Shown here: positions 54,551 to 63,310 of the stretch, one piece after another | Layout of the letters: each line of letters begins with the position of its first letter | Numbering within the stretch: the first letter of the stretch is position 1 | NCBI GenBank assembly: GCA_014377425.1 | Contig: JACMPQ010000068.1 | Span: 38,462-102,461 of the forward strand | Direction of reading: 5' to 3' | Length of the DNA: 64,000 bases | DNA from: Microbacteriaceae bacterium | Lineage (GTDB): Bacteria > Actinomycetota > Actinomycetes > Actinomycetales > Microbacteriaceae | Made by a program: the position numbers and the translations under genes | The notes under the pieces: model-generated | What the model was told of the DNA's origin: nothing | Database searches by the model: none | Seen by the model: only the letters and a program-made list of their open reading frames with translations

Positions 54551-54678
54551 CCGCTCGCTCTCCGGCACCGCTAAATTTTGCCTGCCCTAAGACGATAGCG
54601 AACACGGCGACCTCCGTTCGCACCTCGGCCTGAGCCCGTACGGTTCTCTCTGCCGTTGCCCATGCGACGGGCCGAGAA

Positions 54679-54684
54679 TACGCT
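54679..54684 (+). promoter_or_regulatory. Leaderless -10 box for the DUF3224 gene
   Basis: TACGCT is followed by 6 nt and the ATG at 54691. Confidence 0.5.
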
Positions 54685-54690
54685 GAGACC

Positions 54691-55086
54691 ATGACTGACT
54701 CACACCTTGTTACGGCCCGTTTTGAGGTGGTCGCGTGGGATCCAGCATCCCTTCCCCAGATCGACGGTGACTGGGTGACAGCGATCACGTTGCGCAAAAC
54801 GTATACGGTCGGCCTCGTCGGCTCAAGCGTTGCACACTTCATTTCTTCGGGGGATGAGGCAAACCGGGGGTACCTTGCAGCAGAGCAGATCACCGGCACC
54901 CTCGATGACGGTCGAAATGGAACGTTCACCATTCATCACGGCGGATTGCAGTCCTCGGGGCCCAGCACCTCTTTCGGCTACATCGTTCCCGGCACCGGGA
55001 GCGGGAATTTTATTGATTGGCGGGGCACCGCGATTATTTCTCATGACGCACACGGGGCGATCCTCTCCCTCGCCGTCGAAAGCTGA
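54691..55086 (+). CDS. DUF3224 domain protein
   Basis: 131 residues with the DUF3224 pattern: TARFEVVAWDPASLP, GDWVTAITLRKTYTVGLVG, GTLDDGRNGTFTIHHGGLQ and IVPGTGSGNFIDWRGTA. It is predicted to be a small beta-barrel of unknown function. It is preceded by a leaderless -10 box. Confidence 0.85.
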   Translation: MTDSHLVTARFEVVAWDPASLPQIDGDWVTAITLRKTYTVGLVGSSVAHFISSGDEANRGYLAAEQITGTLDDGRNGTFTIHHGGLQSSGPSTSFGYIVPGTGSGNFIDWRGTAIISHDAHGAILSLAVES

Positions 55087-55152
55087 ACTCGAACAGTGAA
55101 CTGAAATTCTGCCGATCAAGCCACGTTGAGCGCTGCCGACCGGCGAGACTTT

Positions 55153-55158
55153 TACACT
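55153..55158 (+). promoter_or_regulatory. Leaderless -10 box for the GH114-like gene
   Basis: TACACT is followed by 6 nt and the GTG at 55165; the upstream in-frame start at 55126 would lie before this promoter. Confidence 0.55.
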
Positions 55159-55164
55159 GGCGGA

Positions 55165-55983
55165 GTGAACCCCGTCCTACGCGCCCTTGGTGTTGTCGTG
55201 CTCGCGGGTGCTCTCGGCATTCAGGGTTTCGCGAGCAGCCCTCTGAGCGGCTCCGCACTCTCACTGCCGCCCTCGAGGGCGCAATTTGACTACCAACTCG
55301 GCGGTCAATATCCGACGCCGAAAGGAGTGACCATGGTTGCGCGAGACAGTACCGACCCGCCCGCTCCCGGCATCTACGGTGTTTGTTATGTCAACGGTTT
55401 TCAGTCTCAGCCCAACGTAGTCTGGCCGTCGAGCCTGCTGCTCAGAACGTCTTCAGGAAAATTGTTGGTTGACGCCGGTTGGCCAGACGAGCATATCTTT
55501 GATATTTCGTCCGCGGCCAAACGCACGGTGATCGCGAAACGGCTGAGCACGGATCTTCATCGGTGCAAAAAGGCAGGGTATAAATCGGTCGAATTCGACA
55601 ACCTCGATTCCTACAGCCGCTCTCATGGTGCGCTCACCCTGGCGAACGCCATCGCGTTTGCACAATTACTGGTGGCTCAAGCGCACGCGGCTGGTCTCGC
55701 AGCCGCACAGAAAAATACGGTCGAGTTAGGGGCTCGAGGTCGACTGGAAGTTGGCTATGACTTCGCTATCACCGAGCAATGCGATCGCTTTCGCGAGTGT
55801 GCCGGGTTCTCAAAGGTTTACGGCGAACGAGTGTTCAACATCGAGTACGTCGACAACCTGCGTGGAACGGTGTCAGCGGTCTGCGCCCGGCTCCGTGCGA
55901 ACCGCTCGGCTCCGTCGACAATTATTCGGGACAGAAATTTATCGCCGGGCGGTGCAGCAGGCTACTTTTATCGGGCTTGCTGA
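55165..55983 (+). CDS. Secreted GH114-like endo-alpha-1,4-polygalactosaminidase family protein
   Basis: 272 residues. A signal-like hydrophobic N-terminus (LGVVVLAGALGIQGFASSPL) suggests export. The domain shows FDYQLGGQYPTPKGVTMVARD, GIYGVCYVNGFQSQP, KAGYKSVEFDNLDSYSRSHG and GYDFAITEQCDRFRECAGF, which match the GH114 TIM-barrel family (VEFDN holds a catalytic Asp candidate). The start at GTG 55165 is supported by the -10 box. The substrate is likely a galactosamine-containing polysaccharide, by family only. Confidence 0.78.
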   Translation: MNPVLRALGVVVLAGALGIQGFASSPLSGSALSLPPSRAQFDYQLGGQYPTPKGVTMVARDSTDPPAPGIYGVCYVNGFQSQPNVVWPSSLLLRTSSGKLLVDAGWPDEHIFDISSAAKRTVIAKRLSTDLHRCKKAGYKSVEFDNLDSYSRSHGALTLANAIAFAQLLVAQAHAAGLAAAQKNTVELGARGRLEVGYDFAITEQCDRFRECAGFSKVYGERVFNIEYVDNLRGTVSAVCARLRANRSAPSTIIRDRNLSPGGAAGYFYRAC

Positions 55984-56195
55984 AGTGCCAATGGGCACGT
56001 CGGTAATCTTTCTCGTGTCGCGCACGGTGACACGCGAGGTTGCGAGCTTACGCGGCTGAAACTTCCTGAGTTTTTGCCGATGGTGGAATTCTGATCGGCG
56101 GACCGAAGTTGGCGTCACCGTGACGTGGTTTACCCACCGAGTTACGGCCCGCAGATGTGAGCCGCGTCCCCGACCCACGCGAATTTGGAGAACCA

Positions 56196-57068
56196 ATGCC
56201 CAGCAGCACCACTGCCCCCCAAGCCCAAGCATCCGGACCCTTCGCCCTAGGCGGCGACCTCACCGTCAACCGCCTCGGCTACGGCACCATGCAACTCACC
56301 GGTCCCGGCGTCTGGGGTGACCCGAGCGACCCCGACGAAGCCGTTCGTGTTCTTCGACGAGCCGTCGAACTCGGAGTGAACTTCATCGACACCGCCGACT
56401 CCTACGGACCAGTGGTAGCCGAACAGCTCATCCGCACCGCCCTGTTGCCCTACCAAGACGACGTGGTCATTGCCACCAAGGCCGGTCTCACCCGTTCGGG
56501 CCCCGGCGACTGGCGCGCCGTCGGCCGCCCGGAATACCTTCGCCAGCAGCTTGAGATGAGCCTGCGCAACCTCGGCCTCGAACGCATCGACCTCTTTCAA
56601 CTGCACCGCATTGACCCTCAGGTGCCGCTCGCCGATCAGGTAGGCGAACTCAAAGTGCTGCAGGATGAGGGCAAGATTCGCCACATCGGACTCAGCGAGG
56701 TAACCGTCGCTGAGCTCGAGGCTGCTAGTGAATTCGCCACCATCGTCTCGGTGCAAAACCTGTTCAACGTCGCTCGCCGCGACGCCGAACCGCTCCTCGA
56801 CTACGCCACGGCACACAACATCGCTTTCATTCCGTGGTTCCCGCTCGCTACCGGCGCTCTTGCTGCCGCCGGCGGACCGCTCGACTCCCTCGCCACCACT
56901 CACGGGGCATCCGCTTCTCAGCTCGCTCTGGCCTGGCTGCTCAAGCGCTCGCCAGTGATGCTGCCGATTCCGGGCACCTCGAGCATCGCCCACCTCGAAG
57001 ACAATGTTCGTGCCGCCGAAATTGAGTTGACAGATGACGAGTTTGCCGCGTTGAGCGCCGCCGTTTAG
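56196..57068 (+). CDS. Aldo/keto reductase
   Basis: 290 residues. GYGTMQLTGPGVWGDPSDPDEAVRVLRRAVELGVNFIDTADSYGP gives Asp and Tyr of the catalytic tetrad, VVIATKAGL the Lys and LFQLHRIDP the His; IPGTSSIAHLEDN binds NADPH. The substrate is unknown. GGAG lies 6 nt before the ATG. It converges with the remains of an amidohydrolase. Confidence 0.92.
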   Translation: MPSSTTAPQAQASGPFALGGDLTVNRLGYGTMQLTGPGVWGDPSDPDEAVRVLRRAVELGVNFIDTADSYGPVVAEQLIRTALLPYQDDVVIATKAGLTRSGPGDWRAVGRPEYLRQQLEMSLRNLGLERIDLFQLHRIDPQVPLADQVGELKVLQDEGKIRHIGLSEVTVAELEAASEFATIVSVQNLFNVARRDAEPLLDYATAHNIAFIPWFPLATGALAAAGGPLDSLATTHGASASQLALAWLLKRSPVMLPIPGTSSIAHLEDNVRAAEIELTDDEFAALSAAV

Positions 57069-57140
57069 GGGATCGCGATTGGACGATTGAACGCCGCCGA
57101 TAGCGGTCGCGCTGGCGGCGTCGGCGGTAGCGGTCTTGTA

Positions 57141-57812
57141 CTAGCGGATCCGCGTGCCGAGGATCCTCACGCCGAGCAGGTTTCGGCTTGCCGAGATGTC
57201 GCTGGTCGGATCCCCCCCCCCTTTTTTTTACGAGCACGAGGTCAGCGCGCAGGCCGGGTGCGACCGTGTGCAGGTTCGTTTGTGGGCCGCCACCACGAGT
57301 GCCGTGACAGTGGCGGGGCTGAGAGCGGCCTACCTCATCACGGCGGGGTCTTCGACGATGATCTTGATGTAGTCGCCGCCATTAGCCGCACGCTGGGCGA
57401 CGAAGCCATCCGCGTCATCCGGAGAAGCGACAATCGAATTCAGAGCAAAGCCCAGCACGGTGGCTTGGATCCCTCCGGCGGCCGATGCGCCGCTGGAGTC
57501 GCTGCGAATATCGCGCGCCCCCGTCACCACGCGCAGGTTGGCGGTCAGCTCAGGAGACGGTGCCCCCATGTCGAGCATTGTGGTGACGCCCCACTGCGCT
57601 GCGGTCTCGAGGTCGACAACGCCACTGAGGTGAACATGGGAGTCGATAAAGCCGGGCAACAGGGTGCAGCCGGTCCCATCGATCGTGTTGTCGGAGGTCT
57701 CTGCGGCCGCAGTCTCGGCAATGACCCCATCAACAATCCGCACGGTGCACGGCTCGCTGCGTCCGGAACCGGTGAAAACACGAACGTTACTGATGAGAGT
57801 TGCGTCGGTCAT
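57141..57812 (-). pseudogene. Decayed amidohydrolase with internal deletion and homopolymer frameshift
   Basis: The N-terminal 160 codons are an imidazolonepropionase-like amidohydrolase (LLPGFIDSHVHLSGVVDLETAA, metal-binding HVH; NGGDYIKIIVEDPAV). A TAG at 57330 interrupts it, but the frame resumes as AALSPATVTALVVAAHKR, which the family has next. Then about 200 residues are missing, and the family C-terminus appears in another frame (TVAPGLRADLVLV), followed by eight A and ten G, a frame change and DPTSDISASRNLLGVRILG. Three separate lesions make this a pseudogene. Its ATG overlaps the ArsR stop. Confidence 0.85.
57212..57229. repeat. C10T8 homopolymer tract
   Basis: Ten C followed directly by eight T, inside the remnant amidohydrolase, at the point where the reading frame changes. 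It is by far the longest homopolymer pair in the window and may be a slippage product or a sequencing artefact. Confidence 0.9.
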
Positions 57813-58348
57813 TTCGTTTCCAATTCGTCTGGCGGCTCGGTTTGTAGATCGCCGACGTGCTCCACGGATTTAGCCTTTGATTTCGTTTTCGACCCGGCTT
57901 TTACCTTCGAACCCGTTTTTACCTTCTTCGGGGAACGTTCGGGGTACTCGGTTTCATCGGCAGTTTTGCCCGTTTGAGCGCCAGTTGGGCCCGTTTCAGT
58001 GTCGGTTTCGACTGTTCGATTAGCGACTTGGCCCGTGCGATTGTCGCGGAAGGTGGAGGTGACCGGAATGCTAATTCGCCCCGGGCACACCTCGGCCAGA
58101 AATCCTTCAAGAGCCTGGGCCAGCCGCACGCTATTGACGCTGTAGATGATTCGGTTCGCCTCCCGCCGCTCGTGCACCAGTCCGGCAGACTTCAGCACCG
58201 AAAGGTGGCGAGAGATAGTCGGCCCGGTGCTGGAGAACTGCGCGGCAATCGCTCCCGCCGCTTGCTCCCCCGACGCCAAGTCCTGCAAAATCATCCGGCG
58301 GGTCGGATGCGCCAGCGCCGGGAACACCTCAGAAAAGTCATCTCGCAT
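57809..58348 (-). CDS. ArsR-family transcriptional regulator with long basic tail
   Basis: 179 residues. The winged helix is clear: FPALAHPTRRMILQDLASGEQAAGAIA, FSSTGPTISRHLSVLKSAGLVHERREANRIIYSV. No metal-binding Cys pair (ELCVCDL type) is present, so a non-metal ArsR subfamily is likely. The last about 70 residues are a Thr/Glu then Lys/Ser-rich tail (KKVKTGSKVKAGSKTKSKAKS) that could bind DNA nonspecifically. The -10 box TAGATT is 6 nt before the ATG and touches the palindrome upstream. Its presumed partner gene, the amidohydrolase, is broken. Confidence 0.85.
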   Translation of the reverse strand: MRDDFSEVFPALAHPTRRMILQDLASGEQAAGAIAAQFSSTGPTISRHLSVLKSAGLVHERREANRIIYSVNSVRLAQALEGFLAEVCPGRISIPVTSTFRDNRTGQVANRTVETDTETGPTGAQTGKTADETEYPERSPKKVKTGSKVKAGSKTKSKAKSVEHVGDLQTEPPDELETK

Positions 58349-58354
58349 GAGTCC

Positions 58355-58372
58355 AATCTAGCACAGGTGCTA
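58355..58372 (-). promoter_or_regulatory. ArsR -10 box and overlapping operator palindrome
   Basis: The -10 TAGATT (58355-58360, minus strand) lies 6 nt before the ATG. It overlaps the perfect palindrome TAGCAC-AG-GTGCTA at 58359-58372; a half-site AGGTGCTTGA follows at about 58381. The placement fits self-repression by blocking RNA polymerase. Confidence 0.6.
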
Positions 58373-58500
58373 ATTTGCTTAGGTGCTTGATTTAGAGCAC
58401 TACTGTGACGAAGTTGCTCCCTTCAACGTATCGCTCACTTACGAGAGGCAGAGTACGGGCACTCGCGCCCGATGTCCCCGGCACCTGTCAGGCTGGCCAG

Positions 58501-60624
58501 ATGACCGCCATCCGGGAACCCGCCCTCGCCATTCTGCGCACGCTCGTCGACCGCGACGACGCCGTCTTTCACGACGGGCAGTTCGAGGCGATCGTCACCC
58601 TCGTCTCGGGGCGTCGTCGGGCGCTCGTGGTGCAACGTACTGGCTGGGGCAAATCCGCGGTGTATTTTGTCGCCACCCTGCTGCTGCGTCAGCGCGGCGC
58701 CGGGCCCACCATCCTCGTATCGCCGCTCTTGGCCCTCATGCGCGACCAGGTGGCCGCGGCCGCCCGTGCCGGGGTGCGAGCGGTCGCCATCAACTCGGCC
58801 AACGCCCACGAATGGACGGAGGTACTAAAGCAATTGGCGGCGGATGAGGTCGATGTGCTCTTGGTCTCCCCGGAACGGCTGAACAACCCGAGCTTTCGCG
58901 ACACCCAATTGCCGACCCTAATCGAGCGTGCCGGCCTTCTCGTTGTCGACGAAGCGCACTGCATCTCCGACTGGGGTCACGATTTTCGCCCCGACTACCG
59001 CCGACTCCGCGACCTCATCGCGGCTCTCCCGGTCGGAATTCCGGTTCTGGCAACAACGGCGACGGCCAATAGTCGAGTCGTCGCCGACGTGGCCGAACAA
59101 CTCGGAACACACGCGGCCTCCGAGACGCACATTCCGGATGCCGGCGTTGTCACCATTCGCGGACCGCTCGCCCGTGCGTCCCTCCGCCTCGGCGTGCTGC
59201 GACTACCCACGGTATCCGCCCGCCTCGGCTGGTTGCTCAGCCACCTGGGGGAGCTTCCGGGCAGCGGCATCATCTACGCCCTCACCGTTTCGGGCGCCGA
59301 AGATACCGCCCGGTTGCTTCGCGAGGCCGGCCATGAGGTGCACGCGTACACCGGTCGCACCGACACGGCCGAGCGCGAACAGCTCGAGCAGCGCCTAAAA
59401 GACAACCAGCTCAAAGCGCTCGTGGCCACCAGTGCCCTTGGGATGGGGTTCGACAAGCCCGACCTCGGCTTTGTGCTGCACCTCGGAGCACCCTCCTCCC
59501 CCGTGGCCTACTACCAACAGGTGGGTCGGGCGGGGCGTGCCACCGAGAACGCCGACGTGCTGCTGCTGCCCGGCACCGAAGACGAAGCGATTTGGCAATA
59601 CTTTGCCACGTCCTCCATGCCGAACGAGCAGAAAGCGCTTGCGGTGATTCGCGAGCTCGACTACGAAAACGGTTCGGCGCTCTCCACCGCGGCGCTGGAG
59701 GCCCGGGTCGATCTGCGCCGCACCCCGCTCGAACTGCTGCTGAAAGTGCTCGACGTCGACGGGGCCGTACGACGGGTTTCCGGCGGCTGGGTGTCCACCG
59801 GGGTGCCCTGGATCTACGACGGCGAACGCTACGCCCGCATCAGCGCCGCCCGCACCGCCGAGCAGCAGTCAATGATCGGCTACGAGTACACCACCGGTTG
59901 CCGCATGGAGTTTCTGCAGCGCGCCCTCGACGACGACACCGCCGTGCCCTGCGGGCGCTGCGACAACTGCGCAGGAGTCTGGTTTCCCAGCGACATTTTT
60001 CCGGATGCCTCTGCCACCGCCAGCTCGTCGCTCAACCGTGTCGGCGTGCCGATCGACCCCCGCGCGCAGTGGCCGAGCGCCATGGATCGCCTCAGCGTTC
60101 CGATGCGGGGAAACATCGCCCCGGCCGAACGTGCCTCCGCCGGCCGCGCCCTGGCGCGCCTCACCGATCTCGGGTGGGGTGGGGCGCTGCGCGAGCTGTT
60201 CGCCCCCGCAACCCCCGATGCGCCGGCATCCGCCGAAATGATCGCCGCCTGCGTGCGGGTGCTTGCCGATTGGGGCTGGGATGAACGGCCGGCCGCGGTG
60301 ATCGCTGTGCCGTCGCGACGACACCCGCTGCTGATCGAATCGGTGGCGCGCGGATTGGCGATGGCGGGACGACTGCCCTACCTCGGCACCCTATTCACGG
60401 TCGACGGTGGCCCAAGCGGGGAACCGGGCGGCAACAGCGCTTACCGGCTGGCTTCGGTGTGGGAGCGTTTTGATCTCGGAGAGATCGAGCTTCCCGCAAG
60501 TCAACCCGTACTCCTGGTTGATGATCTGGTCGACAGTCGCTGGACCGTCACCGTGGCCAGCCGGATGCTGCGTCGCGCGGGCGCCTCAGCCGTGTTGCCC
60601 TTCGCGCTCGCGGTGCGCGGGTAG
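58501..60624 (+). CDS. recQ: RecQ-family ATP-dependent DNA helicase
   Basis: 707 residues. Walker A VVQRTGWGKSAVYF, VSPLLALMRDQVAAA, box II VVDEAHCISDWGHDFRPDYRRL, TATANSRVVADV and motif VI QQVGRAGRA. The zinc-binding region has PCGRCDNCAGVWFP. The C-terminus is a phosphoribosyltransferase-like domain (VLLVDDLVDSRWTVTVASRMLRRAG), typical of actinobacterial RecQ. The start MTAIREPALAILR at 58501 is the family norm; the open frame begins at GTG 58405. Confidence 0.92.
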   Translation: MTAIREPALAILRTLVDRDDAVFHDGQFEAIVTLVSGRRRALVVQRTGWGKSAVYFVATLLLRQRGAGPTILVSPLLALMRDQVAAAARAGVRAVAINSANAHEWTEVLKQLAADEVDVLLVSPERLNNPSFRDTQLPTLIERAGLLVVDEAHCISDWGHDFRPDYRRLRDLIAALPVGIPVLATTATANSRVVADVAEQLGTHAASETHIPDAGVVTIRGPLARASLRLGVLRLPTVSARLGWLLSHLGELPGSGIIYALTVSGAEDTARLLREAGHEVHAYTGRTDTAEREQLEQRLKDNQLKALVATSALGMGFDKPDLGFVLHLGAPSSPVAYYQQVGRAGRATENADVLLLPGTEDEAIWQYFATSSMPNEQKALAVIRELDYENGSALSTAALEARVDLRRTPLELLLKVLDVDGAVRRVSGGWVSTGVPWIYDGERYARISAARTAEQQSMIGYEYTTGCRMEFLQRALDDDTAVPCGRCDNCAGVWFPSDIFPDASATASSSLNRVGVPIDPRAQWPSAMDRLSVPMRGNIAPAERASAGRALARLTDLGWGGALRELFAPATPDAPASAEMIAACVRVLADWGWDERPAAVIAVPSRRHPLLIESVARGLAMAGRLPYLGTLFTVDGGPSGEPGGNSAYRLASVWERFDLGEIELPASQPVLLVDDLVDSRWTVTVASRMLRRAGASAVLPFALAVRG

Positions 60625-60658
60625 CGTTATCCGGCACCTCGACGATCAACGGCACCTC

Positions 60659-60664
60659 TAAACT
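60659..60664 (+). promoter_or_regulatory. Leaderless -10 box for the first glutathione peroxidase
   Basis: TAAACT is followed by 7 nt and the ATG at 60672. Confidence 0.5.
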
Positions 60665-60671
60665 CACCAGC

Positions 60672-61169
60672 ATGCTTCTCACAGACATTCCACTGACCAC
60701 CATCGACGGCGAAACGACTTCGCTCGCCGCCTATACCGGCAAGGTATTGCTCCTCGTGAACGTGGCTTCGCGCTGTGGGCTCACCGAGCAATACGAGACC
60801 CTCGAGCAGATGCACAAATCCTACGGCGACCGCGGATTCACCGTACTGGGCTTCCCCAGCAACCAATTTTTGCAAGAGCTCGGCAGCGCCGCAGAAATCA
60901 AAGAATTCTGCTCGCTGAGCTACGGCGTGACCTTCCCCATGTTCGACTCCATCGACCTCAACGGCGAGAATCGGCACCCGCTCTACGCCGAATTGACCGC
61001 CACGCCGGATGCCGAGGGCGTCGCCGGCGACGTTGAGTGGAACTTTGAAAAATTCGTGATCACTCCGGCGGGCAACGTGCACCGTTTTCGTCCGGAAACT
61101 CTTCCCGACGCCGAAGAGATCATCACGCTGATCGAGATGTCCCTGCCGGTGGCGGCGCTTCAAGCCTAG
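60672..61169 (+). CDS. Glutathione peroxidase family protein, copy 1
   Basis: 165 residues. The peroxidatic Cys is in VNVASRCGLTEQYE, the Gln in GFPSNQFLQELG, and the Trp in VEWNFEKFVI; all GPx catalytic positions are present with Cys rather than selenocysteine. Actinobacterial enzymes of this type usually use thioredoxin or mycothiol. It is about 70% similar by eye to the next gene, so it is a tandem duplicate; each copy has its own leaderless -10 box. Confidence 0.92.
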   Translation: MLLTDIPLTTIDGETTSLAAYTGKVLLLVNVASRCGLTEQYETLEQMHKSYGDRGFTVLGFPSNQFLQELGSAAEIKEFCSLSYGVTFPMFDSIDLNGENRHPLYAELTATPDAEGVAGDVEWNFEKFVITPAGNVHRFRPETLPDAEEIITLIEMSLPVAALQA

Positions 61170-61228
61170 GTTTGGCGGCCGTCGGTCCGGGCGGTCCGGG
61201 CACACACCAGCAGCGCAGCAGCCCCTCG

Positions 61229-61234
61229 TAGGCT
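61229..61234 (+). promoter_or_regulatory. Leaderless -10 box for the second glutathione peroxidase
   Basis: TAGGCT is followed by 7 nt and the ATG at 61242. Confidence 0.5.
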
Positions 61235-61241
61235 GAGAGAC

Positions 61242-61739
61242 ATGCTCATCAATGATCTTCCGCTGACCACAATCGACGGTGCCACCACCACTCTCGCGGA
61301 GTACTCCGGCAAGGTGCTTCTCATCGTCAATGTCGCTTCCCGCTGCGGTCTGGCCGGGCAGTACACAGCTCTTGAGCAACTGCAAAAAACGTATGGCGAT
61401 CGTGGATTCACCGTTCTGGGCTTTCCGAGCAACCAATTTTTGCAAGAACTCGGCAGCACCGAGGCGATCAAGGAGTTTTGCTCGCTCAATTACGGGGTGA
61501 CCTTCCCGATGTTCGACAAGGTCAAGGTGAACGGGCGCGAACAGCATCCGCTCTACGCCGAACTCACCAAAACACCAGATGCCGCCGGCAAGGCCGGTAA
61601 AGTCAAGTGGAATTTCGAGAAGTTCGTGATCACCCCCGCCGGTGAAATTCACCGCTTTCGACCGACGACCGCACCTGATGCCCCCGCCATCGTCTCCCTG
61701 ATCGAAGCGTCACTTCCCCGGGCGGCATCCGCGGCTTAG
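61242..61739 (+). CDS. Glutathione peroxidase family protein, copy 2
   Basis: 165 residues, same length as its neighbour. Cys in VNVASRCGLAGQYT, Gln in GFPSNQFLQELG, Trp in VKWNFEKFVITPAG. The residues around the catalytic Cys (LAGQ here, LTEQ in copy 1) and the surface helices differ, which may mean different reductants or peroxides. Independent -10 boxes allow separate control. Confidence 0.92.
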   Translation: MLINDLPLTTIDGATTTLAEYSGKVLLIVNVASRCGLAGQYTALEQLQKTYGDRGFTVLGFPSNQFLQELGSTEAIKEFCSLNYGVTFPMFDKVKVNGREQHPLYAELTKTPDAAGKAGKVKWNFEKFVITPAGEIHRFRPTTAPDAPAIVSLIEASLPRAASAA

Positions 61740-61810
61740 GACAGATCTTGAACGCTCGGCAACCACACTGTCCTCAAAGCCGAGCGGCGTTATCCCGAGC
61801 TGTGCACGCT

Positions 61811-63310
61811 TTACTCGTTCCCTCCATTCGTCGGCGCGTGCGCTTGAAGGAATTCGAAAACTTCGGTGCTGTCCACCCCCGGAAACACCCCGGTGGGCAT
61901 CGCGGCGAGCAGCGAACTGTTCATCCGGGCACTCGGGATCGCGCTGCTAGCCCAGCGCCGAGCAAGAGTCTCGGGCGGGGTGCGACAGCAGGCGGCATCC
62001 GGGCAGCCTGAGGTAAACCGGTTTTTGGTGTCACGCCCGCGGAACCATTTGACGTGCACAAACGGTGTGCCGACACTGACTGAAAAGCTGCCGTGACTCG
62101 TGGCCTGAATGCGGGAGGTGCACCAATAGGTGCCGGTGGGCTTGTCGGTGTACTGGTGATACGGGCTAAAGCGATCCTCCACGTCAAAGACCCGCCGGGC
62201 GCTCCAGAACCGACACACGTCCTGGCCCTCGACCGCGCCGAGGGGGTCGGAGGGAAACTGAACGCTGTCGTTTTCATAGGCCTTGGAGATCGCCCCCGTG
62301 TCGTGCACCTTGAGAAAGTGAACCGGAATTCCGAGGTGCTCGGTGGCGAGGTTGGTAAATCGGTGTGCCGCGGTCTCGTAGGTCACCGCGAAGGCGTCGC
62401 GAAGGTCCTCCACGGAAAGCTCGCGCTTGTCCTTCGCCAGCCGGAGAAAGGTGACGGCGGTTTGTTGCGGAACCATAAGGGCTCCGGCCAAATAGTTGGT
62501 TTCGACGCGGTGGCGCAGAAAATCAGCAAAATCTTTGGGCTCGGCATGACCGAGCACCCGGGTGGCCAGCGCCTGCAACAGTGTTGACCGCTGGTCAAAT
62601 CCGCCCGCCTCAAGCGCCGGAAGATAGACGCGTCCGTTCTCCAAATCGGTGACGCTGCGGGTCGATGCGGGCAGATCCGGAACGTAGTGCAGGGAGAATC
62701 CGAGGTGACTGGCTAGATCCGATGCCACCCGCTGAGACAGCGGCCCACCCTCGTGACCGACCGCGGCCAGAAGTTCCTGCGCGGTGGTTTCGAGCTCCGC
62801 AAAGTAATTGTTGCGGGCTCGCATGGACCGGCGAAGCTCTGTATTGGCTCGGCGCGCCTCCTCTGGGGTAGCCGCCCGCTCCAGGTGCACCCGTGTCAGC
62901 TCATTGTGCAGCCCGAGAATCGTTTCGATGGCCTCGTCGCTCAGGGCTTTTCGCACCGGCAGGGTCGGCAGCCCCAGACGGCTATACAACGGGCCGCGCT
63001 GGGCACGCTGCAGGGCGATTTCGAGGGCGGCCCGCTTCGAGGGGGCAGCCGGAGACAGTAACTCTTCGGCGGTTACCCCAAGCGCCCGAGCAAGTTTTTG
63101 CAGTTCGCCAAGCTTGAGCTCGCGTTTACCGTTCTCGATTACCGAAAGCTGCGAAGGCGCCCGCCCGATTGCCACGCTCAGGGCGTCCAGGGTGAGGTTT
63201 TGATCGGTGCGTAATTGCCGGATGCGGCGGCCGATTGTTAGGGGATCGGTCGCTTCGGCGGGGGGTTCGGCGGGGTCAATCTTCTCGTGCTCGGTCAGGG
63301 CGCTGGGCAT
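61811..63310 (-). CDS. RamB/ScfR-type XRE regulator with IrrE-like peptidase domain
   Basis: 499 residues. An XRE helix-turn-helix at about 27-80 (IGRRIRQLRTDQNLTLDALSVAIGRAPSQLSVIENGKREL), then a long domain with ARNNYFAELETTAQELLAAVG, HRVETNYLAGALMVP (the IrrE/ImmA-like part), and a C-terminal DUF2083-like region with CRFWSARRVFDV and Cys-rich SGCPDAACC. Close in layout to RamB, a regulator of acetate and short-chain acyl metabolism in Corynebacterium. The start is ATG 63310 with AGGA upstream. No aceA or aceB is visible next to it. Confidence 0.85.
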   Translation of the reverse strand: MPSALTEHEKIDPAEPPAEATDPLTIGRRIRQLRTDQNLTLDALSVAIGRAPSQLSVIENGKRELKLGELQKLARALGVTAEELLSPAAPSKRAALEIALQRAQRGPLYSRLGLPTLPVRKALSDEAIETILGLHNELTRVHLERAATPEEARRANTELRRSMRARNNYFAELETTAQELLAAVGHEGGPLSQRVASDLASHLGFSLHYVPDLPASTRSVTDLENGRVYLPALEAGGFDQRSTLLQALATRVLGHAEPKDFADFLRHRVETNYLAGALMVPQQTAVTFLRLAKDKRELSVEDLRDAFAVTYETAAHRFTNLATEHLGIPVHFLKVHDTGAISKAYENDSVQFPSDPLGAVEGQDVCRFWSARRVFDVEDRFSPYHQYTDKPTGTYWCTSRIQATSHGSFSVSVGTPFVHVKWFRGRDTKNRFTSGCPDAACCRTPPETLARRWASSAIPSARMNSSLLAAMPTGVFPGVDSTEVFEFLQAHAPTNGGNE

